From Lentimicrobiaceae bacterium (GTDB lineage Bacteria; Bacteroidota; Bacteroidia; Bacteroidales; WCHB1-69), in the NCBI GenBank assembly GCA_009787485.1, contig WQWP01000030.1, positions 1 through 20,354 of the forward strand: 20,354 nucleotides of DNA. Reading direction: 5' to 3'. The notes under the pieces were generated by a model. That model did not search any database and had not been told where the DNA came from. It was given only the letters and a program-made list of their open reading frames with translations. The translations under genes were made by a program, and so were the position numbers. Of the stretch, positions 5,914 to 13,051 are shown in pieces. Numbering within the stretch: position 1 is the first letter of the stretch; each line of letters opens with the position of its first letter.

Positions 5914-8208
5914 ATGAAAAAAATCACTTTAACCTTAACTGCCATCCTGCTCACGTTTGCAGTGTTTGCACAAAACGAAAAAACAAAAACTCAAGAGGTT
6001 ATTTTCTCGGATGGATTTGAAGCCGGCATAGCCGGATGGGTCAAGGAAACCAATGGTGGCGATCCCGGTGGCTGGGTTTTAGTGACTCCGGGAGGAGGTT
6101 CCCCTCCTCCACATAGTGGCAGCTACTGTGCAGGGCACTTTTACGCAGGAGCGTACCCAAATCGAGATGCCTGGTTCTTTAGCCCCGGCATGGCGCTTAC
6201 TGCTGGAAATAACTATAATATAAGCTTTTGGTTAAGACTTCCCGGATGGCCACCCAGCGAACATGATTACTTTGAGTTGAAAATAGGCACATCTGCCGCA
6301 TCCACAAGCATGCTGGCAACGCCACTCTATATTAATACCTCTACCTTTATTCCTGATTGGACTATGATTTCTGCAAATTTTTCTCCAGCTACGACAGGAA
6401 CTTATCATCTCGGGTTTCACGCTTTTACTCCCGGAACAAACGGCGATATGATTCTTATTGACGATATTTTGGTAACAGCAGAAGAAACAATCATTGTACC
6501 TTACATAACGCCCAACACAGGAAGAAAATACACCTTCGACGACCTTGTAACTTTTTCTGCAGGCACCGTAATTAAAGAAGGAACAACTTATATAATGAGA
6601 GATGATGTTACCATTAGCGCATTAGACTCACTCGTTGTAACTGAAGATATTACGGTTAAAATATTGAGCGACAAAACGCTCACTATCAATTCCTCTTGTT
6701 GGATCGTAAATCCGCCTACGCAGGCAACGTTCACAAATACTGCCACCGATAGTTATTATGCCACTATTCGTATTGAAGAGGGCGCGTATGTGCGTTTAAA
6801 AAAAGCTACTTTCACCTATGGAAGCGGGCTGCGCGTAATTGATTCCGATTTTGAAATGGACGACTGTACGTTGAATAACCATAATTTTTCTTCCATAGCC
6901 AGCGGCGTAATCTCAACAACGAGAGGAAAAGTGGTGGTTAAAAATTCTACTTTTAAAAATAACGTGCGTTCAGCTTTCAACTCCGCCGCAAATATCGGTT
7001 GTACTTTTGAAATTGTGGATTGTCATTTGGAAAATAATGTAACGGAAAATACAAACCGTCCGCAAATTAACTTAGGCCCCTGCCGCGAAGGAGAAATCAC
7101 GAAAATTATTGGTTGTACCATTATTGGAAATCGTGCCCTTACCATGGTGGGTGGCATTAGTACCTCTTCCTTGTTGGGAGTCTCTACAAATTCGCTGATC
7201 GAAAATAATTATCTAAAAGACAATCGGTATGGTATTACATTAACCGGTATGAATATTAACAGTAAGATTATTGGAAATACGTTGATTGATAATAATGTAG
7301 AAGTCAATCCTATGAATGGCGGTAGCGGTATTAATGTGACTGCATCTGCCGGCAATGTTCATGCTGTAATTACAGAAAATATCATTTCAGGACACCACTG
7401 GGGGATTACGCTTGTGGGCAATGTTCCCACTTTAACGCTGGGCCCAACCGCTAATATCGGCAATATTTCAGTTCCCGAAAACGATCCTGAATATAATATC
7501 GGTAAGAATATCTTTTCTAATAATGGAAATGACGGTGAATTATACGACCTGTACAATAACAATCCTCACGATGTTATGGCACAACATAATAACTGGGGCG
7601 TTCCGGAGCAAACGGAGGAATTAATCAGAACCGTAATCAGAGATAAATTTAATAATGATAGTTATGGAACGGTTACTTTTATGCCGCCTTATATTATTGA
7701 AGAAGAGGAAATTTGTAACCCTGCAACGAACTTAACAATACGTTGGGCAGACACTGCGTGTAAAGCATACCTCGAATGGACAGCTGCTGTAGATATGCCG
7801 GAAGCAAAATACAATATTTACCGAAATGGTATTCTTATTGCAACTAATGTTGAAGGAACAGTATATTATGATGAGGTTGAAGTTGCCTTTGGAATGCATG
7901 CATGGACAGTAAGAACAGTTTGCATAGACGGCGAAGCAGAAGGTGCTACGAAGAGCGTTATGTGTATGCATCAAAACATTCAGGAATTTTTAAACGATGT
8001 TTCTATTCATCCAAATCCAACCTCCGGCACAGTTACGATAAACGCCGAAACATTTGCAAAAGTTGAAGTGTATAATGTTTATGGCCAATTAATTGAAACA
8101 ACGACCAACAATATTGTGAATCTTGAATCCTACCATGCGGGTACTTATTTCTTTAAAATATTTGATGTTAACAATTATACGATCACGAAAAGAGTAATCA
8201 AATTATAA
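5914..8208 (+). CDS. T9SS-exported surface protein: adhesin-type jelly roll, beta-helix, Fn3-like domain, sorting domain
   Basis: This 764-residue protein is predicted to pass the outer membrane by the type IX system. A signal peptide (1-20, ending VFAQ) is followed by a cleaved-adhesin-type jelly roll (about 28-188: IFSDGFEAGIAGW, WFFSPGM, FWLRLPG, DDILV). A right-handed parallel beta-helix (about 205-565) has pectate-lyase-like rungs (VVKNSTFKNN, IIGNTLIDNN, ITENIISGHHWGI) and ends in HNNWG. An Fn3-like domain (about 600-685) and a type A sorting domain (about 696-764: HPNPTSG, VEVYNVYGQLIE, GTYFFKIF, KRVIKL) complete it. An in-frame ATG at 5854 would add 20 residues that are not signal-like and overlaps the promoter, so 5914 was chosen. 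No catalytic residues could be assigned on the beta-helix, so it may bind or cleave polysaccharide, or only bind. The T9SS machinery is not in the window. Confidence 0.88.
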   Translation: MKKITLTLTAILLTFAVFAQNEKTKTQEVIFSDGFEAGIAGWVKETNGGDPGGWVLVTPGGGSPPPHSGSYCAGHFYAGAYPNRDAWFFSPGMALTAGNNYNISFWLRLPGWPPSEHDYFELKIGTSAASTSMLATPLYINTSTFIPDWTMISANFSPATTGTYHLGFHAFTPGTNGDMILIDDILVTAEETIIVPYITPNTGRKYTFDDLVTFSAGTVIKEGTTYIMRDDVTISALDSLVVTEDITVKILSDKTLTINSSCWIVNPPTQATFTNTATDSYYATIRIEEGAYVRLKKATFTYGSGLRVIDSDFEMDDCTLNNHNFSSIASGVISTTRGKVVVKNSTFKNNVRSAFNSAANIGCTFEIVDCHLENNVTENTNRPQINLGPCREGEITKIIGCTIIGNRALTMVGGISTSSLLGVSTNSLIENNYLKDNRYGITLTGMNINSKIIGNTLIDNNVEVNPMNGGSGINVTASAGNVHAVITENIISGHHWGITLVGNVPTLTLGPTANIGNISVPENDPEYNIGKNIFSNNGNDGELYDLYNNNPHDVMAQHNNWGVPEQTEELIRTVIRDKFNNDSYGTVTFMPPYIIEEEEICNPATNLTIRWADTACKAYLEWTAAVDMPEAKYNIYRNGILIATNVEGTVYYDEVEVAFGMHAWTVRTVCIDGEAEGATKSVMCMHQNIQEFLNDVSIHPNPTSGTVTINAETFAKVEVYNVYGQLIETTTNNIVNLESYHAGTYFFKIFDVNNYTITKRVIKL

Positions 8209-8250
8209 CATGAGCTTGTCTCAAATTACTTAAACATTGAACATTGAATA

Positions 8251-9147
8251 ATGAATATGTTCCTCATCACCTCATTTCTTTCGTATCTTCAATTTGAAAA
8301 ACGCGCGTCGGAGCATACGGTAGTTTCGTATCGTAATGATTTAGAACAGTTTTTTAATTACCTCCAACAAGCATTTCCAAACTTGGAATGGAAAGAAGTA
8401 GATGCTGCCATCATCCGCACCTGGCTCATTACCTTGATGGAAGAAAAATTATCTTCACGCTCTATCAATCGGAAAATAAGCACTTTAAAATCGTTTTATA
8501 AACACCATATCAAAATGGGCATTTTTGAAACCAACCCGATGTTGCAAGTGAACGCACCTAAAATGTCCCAGCGTTTGCCGCAGTTTGTAGAAGAAAGAGA
8601 TATGGATAAGTTGTTTACCACCGATCTGTTTGCCGATGATTTTGAAGGTTGGCGCGACCGAACCATACTGGAACTTTTTTACGCCACCGGAATGCGGCTC
8701 TCCGAACTTAGAATGCTTACTTTTGCGGATGTTGATTTGTACAATAATCAGGTAAAAGTGTTGGGAAAAAGAAACAAAGAGCGCATGATTCCTTTCGGGC
8801 ATAATTTTCAAAATATTTTCAGTAAATATGTTGCGATATACGAAGAAAAATTAGGCGCCCCTGCACAAAATAATTTGGTGTTTGTAAACGTTAAAAGAAA
8901 GCAATTAGCGCCTAAAAACATCTATGCTATCGTGCGCAAGTATTTGGATATGATTACTACCATTGAGAAGAGAAGCCCCCACGTTATTCGCCACACTTTT
9001 GCGACGCATTTGCTTAATCACGGCGCAGACCTCAACACCATTAAAGAATTATTGGGACACAGTAGCTTAGCGGCTACTCAGGTATATACCCACAACTCTA
9101 TTGAAAAACTGAAATCAATTTATCAACAAGCTCATCCACGAGCATAA
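8251..9147 (+). CDS. xerC: Tyrosine recombinase XerC/XerD
   Basis: This 298-residue recombinase probably resolves chromosome dimers at dif with its partner, acting with FtsK at the division site. It has a SAM-like N-terminal DNA-binding domain (about 4-90, FEKRASEHTVVSYRNDLEQF) and a catalytic domain (about 108-290). The full active site is present: R149 in GMRLSEL, K173 in LGKRNKER, H244 and R247 in PHVIRHTFATH, H270 in LLGHSS, and nucleophile Y279 in VYTH. Length and sequence fit a housekeeping Xer rather than a phage or transposon integrase. In many Bacteroidota a Xer gene of this type lies between rpsU and hpf. Here hpf follows at 13 bp, but rpsU is not upstream. XerC and XerD cannot be separated with certainty by eye. 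A second ATG two codons in (8257) is an alternative start. Confidence 0.9.
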   Translation: MNMFLITSFLSYLQFEKRASEHTVVSYRNDLEQFFNYLQQAFPNLEWKEVDAAIIRTWLITLMEEKLSSRSINRKISTLKSFYKHHIKMGIFETNPMLQVNAPKMSQRLPQFVEERDMDKLFTTDLFADDFEGWRDRTILELFYATGMRLSELRMLTFADVDLYNNQVKVLGKRNKERMIPFGHNFQNIFSKYVAIYEEKLGAPAQNNLVFVNVKRKQLAPKNIYAIVRKYLDMITTIEKRSPHVIRHTFATHLLNHGADLNTIKELLGHSSLAATQVYTHNSIEKLKSIYQQAHPRA

Positions 9148-9150
9148 AAA

Positions 9151-9156
9151 AGGAGG
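9151..9156 (+). promoter_or_regulatory. Strong Shine-Dalgarno site before hpf
   Basis: AGGAGG, a full match to the canonical anti-SD, lies 4 nt before the hpf ATG. No other gene in the window has a comparable site, as expected in Bacteroidota, where the anti-SD of the ribosome is largely hidden. It fixes the start of hpf and suggests special translational control. Confidence 0.85.
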
Positions 9157-9160
9157 TTTT

Positions 9161-9460
9161 ATGAACATTTCATTCAAATCGGTGCACTTTAAAGCAGACC
9201 AAAAACTGGAACAATTCATTTCCGAAAAATTAGAAAAATTAGCCAAAGTTCATGACGGAATTATTGGCTTTGACATTACTTTGAAGTTAGAAAATACGGA
9301 CAAACCGGAAAATAAAACAGCCGAAATTCGGGCAAAAATTCGCGGCAACGACGCTATTGCCTGCAAAACAGCCAAAACATTTGAAGAATCGGCCGATGAT
9401 GCAATGGATGCTCTTAAAAAACAATTAATTAAGGTTAAAGATAAAGTAAGAGGGAATTAA
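9161..9460 (+). CDS. hpf: Ribosome hibernation-promoting factor, short form (HPF/RaiA family)
   Basis: This 99-residue protein is predicted to sit in the decoding region of the 30S subunit in slow growth, blocking mRNA and tRNA binding and stabilising idle ribosomes. It shows the family's beta-alpha-beta-beta-beta-alpha order: MNISFKSVHFKAD, helix KLEQFISEKLEKLAKV, strands GFDITLKLEN and KTAEIRAKIRGNDAIACKTA, then the long basic helix SADDAMDALKKQLIKVKDKV. It lacks the C-terminal dimerisation domain of long HPF, so 100S formation would need another factor. It follows the xer gene by 13 bp and is probably co-transcribed. The AGGAGG ahead of it is unique in the window. In many Bacteroidota tRNA genes and tuf follow; here a phosphopantetheinyl transferase gene does. 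Confidence 0.9.
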   Translation: MNISFKSVHFKADQKLEQFISEKLEKLAKVHDGIIGFDITLKLENTDKPENKTAEIRAKIRGNDAIACKTAKTFEESADDAMDALKKQLIKVKDKVRGN

Positions 9461-9492
9461 GGGAGAAAGGAGAAAAGGAGAAGGGAGAAAAA
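9459..9492 (+). repeat. 34-nt uninterrupted purine tract with imperfect GGGAGAA/GGAGAA repeats
   Basis: From the hpf stop codon to 9492 the + strand contains only A and G, in the pattern GGGAGAA, AGGAGAAAA, GGAGAA, GGGAGAAAA. It leads directly into the hairpin element at 9494. The repeats may arise by slippage. A polypurine run can also affect DNA structure or RNA handling. Confidence 0.75.
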
Positions 9493-9493
9493 T

Positions 9494-9526
9494 CCCCTTC
9501 AAATTTTGAAGGGGTGCCCGAAGGGC
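9494..9526 (+). repeat. REP-like double hairpin, possibly also a terminator for hpf
   Basis: CCCCTTCAAA (9494-9503) pairs with TTTGAAGGGG (9505-9514), and directly after it GCCC (9516-9519) pairs with GGGC (9523-9526) across GAA. GGGGTAG follows. The pattern (CCCCTTC, GAAGGGG, then TGCCCGAAGGGCGGGG) resembles short GC-rich palindromic elements scattered between Bacteroidota genes. No T-run follows, so it is not a standard terminator, though the hairpins could stabilise the 3' end of hpf mRNA. Confidence 0.6.
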
Positions 9527-9542
9527 GGGGTAGTTTATATTT

Positions 9543-10136
9543 ATGTCATTAATATTTAAAAACAAAATCTCTGAACTTGTCTCGGTCGCTGTTTGGCAAA
9601 TTACAGAGGCCGAAGATTGTTTACTTAATTCCTTACAGTTACTCCCTGAAGATCAAGCAACCCTCAGTAGCATTAAATTGCCAAAGGTACGTCTCCAAAA
9701 ATTGGCATGCCGCGCAGCGCTTGCCGAATTGCTCGGCAGCAACAAAATCGGGATCACTTACACAGAAACCGGACAGCCGCAAATGAAAGATTATCATATC
9801 TCTTTCTCTCATACGGAAAACATAGTAGCAGTTGCCTTGGCAAAAATTCCCGTAGGAATTGATATTGAAAATCTTACGCCTCGAATTTTGCCACTTTACC
9901 CCCGTTTTATGAGCGAAAAAGAGATTGCCGGTTGCGACCTCAATAATTTGAAAGAACTCTATTATTTTTGGTGTGCCAAAGAAGCGATGTACAAATGGTT
10001 TGCGTTGAAGAATCTGGATTTTATTGAGGATTTACAAGTGGTTAAAAATGAAAAGAAGGGGATTGTTTGTAAAAAGCATGTTCTTCAACTGGCTGATATT
10101 TACGTTGGTGAGCAATTAGTAATGGTGTGTTATTGA
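9543..10136 (+). CDS. 4'-phosphopantetheinyl transferase
   Basis: This enzyme moves phosphopantetheine from coenzyme A to a serine of carrier proteins (acyl, peptidyl or aryl carrier). At 197 residues it is of Sfp-like two-subdomain size. The diagnostic motifs are present: HISFSHTE (85-92), the Mg-binding VGIDIEN with D107 and E109 (104-110), and FWCAKEAMYKWF with E147 and K151 (142-153). The C-terminus is short, ending soon after the last strand. In Bacteroidota such enzymes may serve ACP of fatty-acid synthesis or pigment (aryl polyene, flexirubin) and secondary-metabolite synthases; no carrier or synthase gene is nearby to decide. It stands 82 bp behind hpf, beyond a purine tract and hairpin element, and so may have its own transcript. 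The ATG at 9543 has no Shine-Dalgarno. Confidence 0.88.
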   Translation: MSLIFKNKISELVSVAVWQITEAEDCLLNSLQLLPEDQATLSSIKLPKVRLQKLACRAALAELLGSNKIGITYTETGQPQMKDYHISFSHTENIVAVALAKIPVGIDIENLTPRILPLYPRFMSEKEIAGCDLNNLKELYYFWCAKEAMYKWFALKNLDFIEDLQVVKNEKKGIVCKKHVLQLADIYVGEQLVMVCY

Positions 10137-10170
10137 ATGTTTTTAAAAAAAAAACCACAACAGAAATTTG

Positions 10171-10250
10171 TGCAAAAAAGTGTATCTTTGCAGCGAGTTT
10201 AAGTGCAAAAAAATGTTGTATTTCTAATGAGCAAACTGCAAAAAAATGTA
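10171..10250 (+). repeat. Motif TGCAAAAAARTG repeated three times at exact 33-bp spacing
   Basis: TGCAAAAAAGTG starts at 10171 and TGCAAAAAAATG starts at 10204 and 10237. The sequences between copies are not conserved. The last copy contains the ATG start of the ATPase gene (10246). The middle copy contains an ATG that opens a 4-codon frame closed by TAA at 10225. The first copy lies 12 bp before the -7 element. Confidence 0.7.
10183..10190 (+). promoter_or_regulatory. -7 promoter element of the ATPase gene
   Basis: TATCTTTG matches the Bacteroidota consensus TAnnTTTG perfectly and lies 55 bp before the ATG. A TTTG at 10167-10170 is only 12 bp upstream, closer than the usual -33 spacing of about 19-21 bp, so the -33 element is uncertain. 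Confidence 0.55.
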
Positions 10251-11541
10251 TAGAGATAAGATTAAACAGCTTATAGAATGGAAATTAAATAATCATAAAA
10301 AACCACTTGTGTTTTTAGGGGCAAGACAAGTAGGTAAAACTTATCTTATTCAAGAGTTCGGTAAAGCCGAATATAAGCAAATGGTGTATATCAACTTTGA
10401 GCGATCGGACGAAATGCAAGGCATATTTCAGCACGACCTCGACCCAAAACGACTGATTACTGCATTTGAATTTTATTCCGGATTAAAAATCACGCCTGAA
10501 GACACATTGATTGTTTTAGATGAAATTCAAGCTGCAGCACGGGGAATAACTTCGCTGAAATACTTTTGCGAGGAAGCAAGAGAGTACCAAATTATTGCCG
10601 CAGGTTCGCTTTTGGGTACCAATATTCACCCCGCTGAGTCGTTTCCTGTTGGCAAAGTTGATATGCTTATGCTTCATCCAATGTCGTTTTACGAATTTTT
10701 GCTTGCAATGGGTGAAGAAAACGGCTTGGCACGAATTTTAAGAGAAAGACATTTTGACATGATGTCGGTTTTTGCCGAAAAATTTAAGGATTTTTTGAAA
10801 TACTATTTTTATGTGGGTGGAATGCCTGAAGCCGTTGCCGCGTTTGCCGAAAATCGCGATTGGAAAAAGGCGCGACAAATACAAAATAAAATCCTTAAAA
10901 ACTACCGTAGCGATTTTTCAAAACACGCACCCAAAGAGATTTTGCCACGAATAAATATGGTTTGGGATAGTATTCCTGCACAATTGGCGAAAGAAAATAA
11001 GAAATTTATTTATGGCGTGTTAAAAGAAGGTGCGAGGGCAAAAGATTTTGAATTGGCTATTCAATGGCTTACAGATGCGGGGTTGCTGCACAAAATCTAC
11101 GCTGTTTCAAAACCTGCGCTGCCACTTATTGCTTATCAGGATTTTTCAGCTTTCAAATTGTATCACAACGACTTGGGGTTGCTCGGAGCGATGTCGAAAT
11201 TGAATGTAAAAACACTAATCAACGGCAACAAAGTCTTTGAAGAGTTTAGAGGAGCATTAACAGAACAGTATGTTTTTCAGCAACTTATTCTCAATGAAGA
11301 ACTATCTTTAAATTACTATCCTTTTGAAAACGGAAGATATGAACTTGATTTTATTGTTCAAAATGAAAATGACGAGTTGATGCCCATTGAAGTGAAGTCG
11401 GGTGAAAATTTGAGGGCAAAGAGTTTTAAATACTTCTGTGAAGAGCACAAACCGGCAAAAGCCATTCGCACCTCTTCATCTGACTACAAACAAGAAAGTT
11501 GGATGACAAATTTGCCTTTGTATGCTATAAATACAATTTAA
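10246..11541 (+). CDS. AAA ATPase with DUF4143-type C-terminal domain
   Basis: This 431-residue soluble protein belongs to a common ATPase family of unknown cellular role, often found in many copies in Bacteroidota and archaea. The AAA_14-like domain (about 15-150) has Walker A GARQVGKT (25-32), Walker B LIVLDEIQ with D92 and E93, and a sensor-like IIAAGSLLG (116-124). YYFYVGGMPEAV (186-197) introduces the helical and winged region. The C-terminal DUF4143 part carries a PD-(D/E)XK-like signature: D368 in ELDFIV, then E382 and K384 in MPIEVKSG. These residues would permit nuclease activity, but the family is not proven to cut DNA. It has its own -7 element and is the only gene of its kind here, so it looks like a mobile single-gene insert. 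The next gene begins 16 bp after its stop, so read-through into the glycan cluster is possible. Confidence 0.88.
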   Translation: MYRDKIKQLIEWKLNNHKKPLVFLGARQVGKTYLIQEFGKAEYKQMVYINFERSDEMQGIFQHDLDPKRLITAFEFYSGLKITPEDTLIVLDEIQAAARGITSLKYFCEEAREYQIIAAGSLLGTNIHPAESFPVGKVDMLMLHPMSFYEFLLAMGEENGLARILRERHFDMMSVFAEKFKDFLKYYFYVGGMPEAVAAFAENRDWKKARQIQNKILKNYRSDFSKHAPKEILPRINMVWDSIPAQLAKENKKFIYGVLKEGARAKDFELAIQWLTDAGLLHKIYAVSKPALPLIAYQDFSAFKLYHNDLGLLGAMSKLNVKTLINGNKVFEEFRGALTEQYVFQQLILNEELSLNYYPFENGRYELDFIVQNENDELMPIEVKSGENLRAKSFKYFCEEHKPAKAIRTSSSDYKQESWMTNLPLYAINTI

Positions 11542-11557
11542 CAAAACGGTATTTTAA

Positions 11558-13045
11558 ATGAAAAAACCAATTAAAATTCTTCTATACCTTATTTCGCTAA
11601 CGTTAATAGTGTTTGCTCTGTCAAAGAGTTTTAAGCAATATTCCGGCTGCAGATTAGATGGCGATATTGCGGAATCGGTTTTGCCGTACCCCGGCGTTCA
11701 AAAAACATTTGATGATCCTACAGGAATAAAAACAATCATTAATGATGACAAACACTGGGGAACAAACAGATTTTTTTCTCATTATTTTTTACACAAAACT
11801 TTTAGAAAACTTCCTTTTTTATTGCAAAATGTTTATGATCCGATAGAAAGCGTGTATTATACGGCTGCTATTGCTAAATTAGTTATGCAGATTTTCATTT
11901 TGCTTTTAGTAACCGGCATTATTCTTGGAAATTTTGACATTTTTTCCTGGAAATTTATGGCAGTATTTCTTATTTTAATTCCATTTTTTCCAACAAACGG
12001 CGTACATTTATCCCATGAAATCGGAATAATTGACAGATCGGTTACTTATAGCTTTTTTTATGCCATGCCGCTGATTTTTTTGCTATTGTACTACCTCCCG
12101 CTCTTTTTTGAGCTCTTACATGACAAAAAAATTAAAATGAACTGGTTTTTTGTCATTTTATGGATCATTTTTGCCATAATTGCTTGTTTTAGCGGTCCCT
12201 TAATTCCACCCACTATATTAATTGCAAATTTTATATTGTTTTTGCATCTTTTTGCTGGAAATTGGCACAAAAATAAAAGCCAACCTTTTTTTCAAGGAAT
12301 TATAAAAGCTCTTAAGTTAATTACGGTAAGAAACTATTTGTTTTTAATCCCCATAAGTTTTTTGGCATTATATTCAACTTTTTTGGGAACCTATAATATT
12401 GCCTATTCGGAGGCTCAATTGTCTTTAAAAGAGTTGTATGTACTGCTACCGAAAGGAGTGTTAAAATCACTATCCACTATATCTTATGCAGTAATTTTGT
12501 TATTGCTTGTTGCCAATTATTTGATTGTACGCTATAAATACAAAACCCATTCGCAGGCGAAGAAAATAGTTGGCCTGTATCGTTTTTTAATTGTTTTTTC
12601 AATTATTTACGTACTATTATTGCCTTTGGGCGGATACCGCCCGTACAGACCCTTCATTTTAAGATATGATACCATCATTCCGGTAACGGTACTGTCCATC
12701 ATTACCATTTATTACACTTTTTTGTTTATTATGAGGCAGTTTAAGACTGAAACATGGAAATATTGGTTAAAAACAACCTATATCGTGGTGTTTTTTGCCA
12801 TTCTTGTCATTTTTGCAGTTAAAAATAGCACTAAAGTTTATAATACTTGTGAAAAAGCCTCTCTTTATATCATTTCACAATCAAAAGAAAATATTGTCGT
12901 TTTAAATAACGACTGTGCGGTGGTAAGCTGGGAACCGTTATATACTCCTTCAGAATCAAAATCTTACGGAGAATTATTGTACTTATGGAACATTACAGAT
13001 GAAGTCAAACTTTATTATAATTCACCTGAATCAAAAGAAAATTGA
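11558..13045 (+). CDS. Polytopic membrane protein, possibly GT-C-like, in surface-glycan cluster
   Basis: This 495-residue protein belongs to no family I can name with certainty. About 11 hydrophobic helices are seen (roughly 5-22, 104-124, 132-150, 164-184, 194-212, 216-233, 258-277, 304-324, 338-357, 372-393 and 405-421). A large loop of about 80 residues follows the first helix and contains GCRLDGDIAESVLPYPG (D34, D36) and NRFFSHYFLHK. A soluble tail (about 422-495) follows the last helix. One helix, a large extracytoplasmic loop with acidic residues, and then many helices is the layout of GT-C glycosyltransferases that use lipid-linked sugars. That and the neighbours suggest a role in glycan assembly, but the class is a guess. 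It begins the tightly spaced cluster; the next gene starts 6 bp after its stop. Confidence 0.65.
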   Translation: MKKPIKILLYLISLTLIVFALSKSFKQYSGCRLDGDIAESVLPYPGVQKTFDDPTGIKTIINDDKHWGTNRFFSHYFLHKTFRKLPFLLQNVYDPIESVYYTAAIAKLVMQIFILLLVTGIILGNFDIFSWKFMAVFLILIPFFPTNGVHLSHEIGIIDRSVTYSFFYAMPLIFLLLYYLPLFFELLHDKKIKMNWFFVILWIIFAIIACFSGPLIPPTILIANFILFLHLFAGNWHKNKSQPFFQGIIKALKLITVRNYLFLIPISFLALYSTFLGTYNIAYSEAQLSLKELYVLLPKGVLKSLSTISYAVILLLLVANYLIVRYKYKTHSQAKKIVGLYRFLIVFSIIYVLLLPLGGYRPYRPFILRYDTIIPVTVLSIITIYYTFLFIMRQFKTETWKYWLKTTYIVVFFAILVIFAVKNSTKVYNTCEKASLYIISQSKENIVVLNNDCAVVSWEPLYTPSESKSYGELLYLWNITDEVKLYYNSPESKEN

Positions 13046-13051
13046 AAAATT

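Noticed and set aside
6091..6110. Perfect hairpin GGAGGAGG / CCTCCTCC with a 4-nt loop
   Set aside because: It lies inside the jelly-roll coding region and is explained by the encoded Gly-Gly-Gly-Ser-Pro-Pro-Pro run. No other sign of function.
8232..8246. Short repeat ACATTGA-ACATTGA before the xer gene
   Set aside because: Two 7-bp units in AT-rich leader DNA are expected by chance and carry no promoter or operator signature.
9577..9786. Overlapping + strand open frame inside the phosphopantetheinyl transferase gene
   Set aside because: No recognisable protein features. The transferase frame has all family motifs, so this is a shadow frame.
10137..10170. T-run/A-run (TTTTTAAAAAAAAAA) after the phosphopantetheinyl transferase gene as a terminator
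   Set aside because: There is no GC-containing stem before the T-run, so it does not qualify as an intrinsic terminator.
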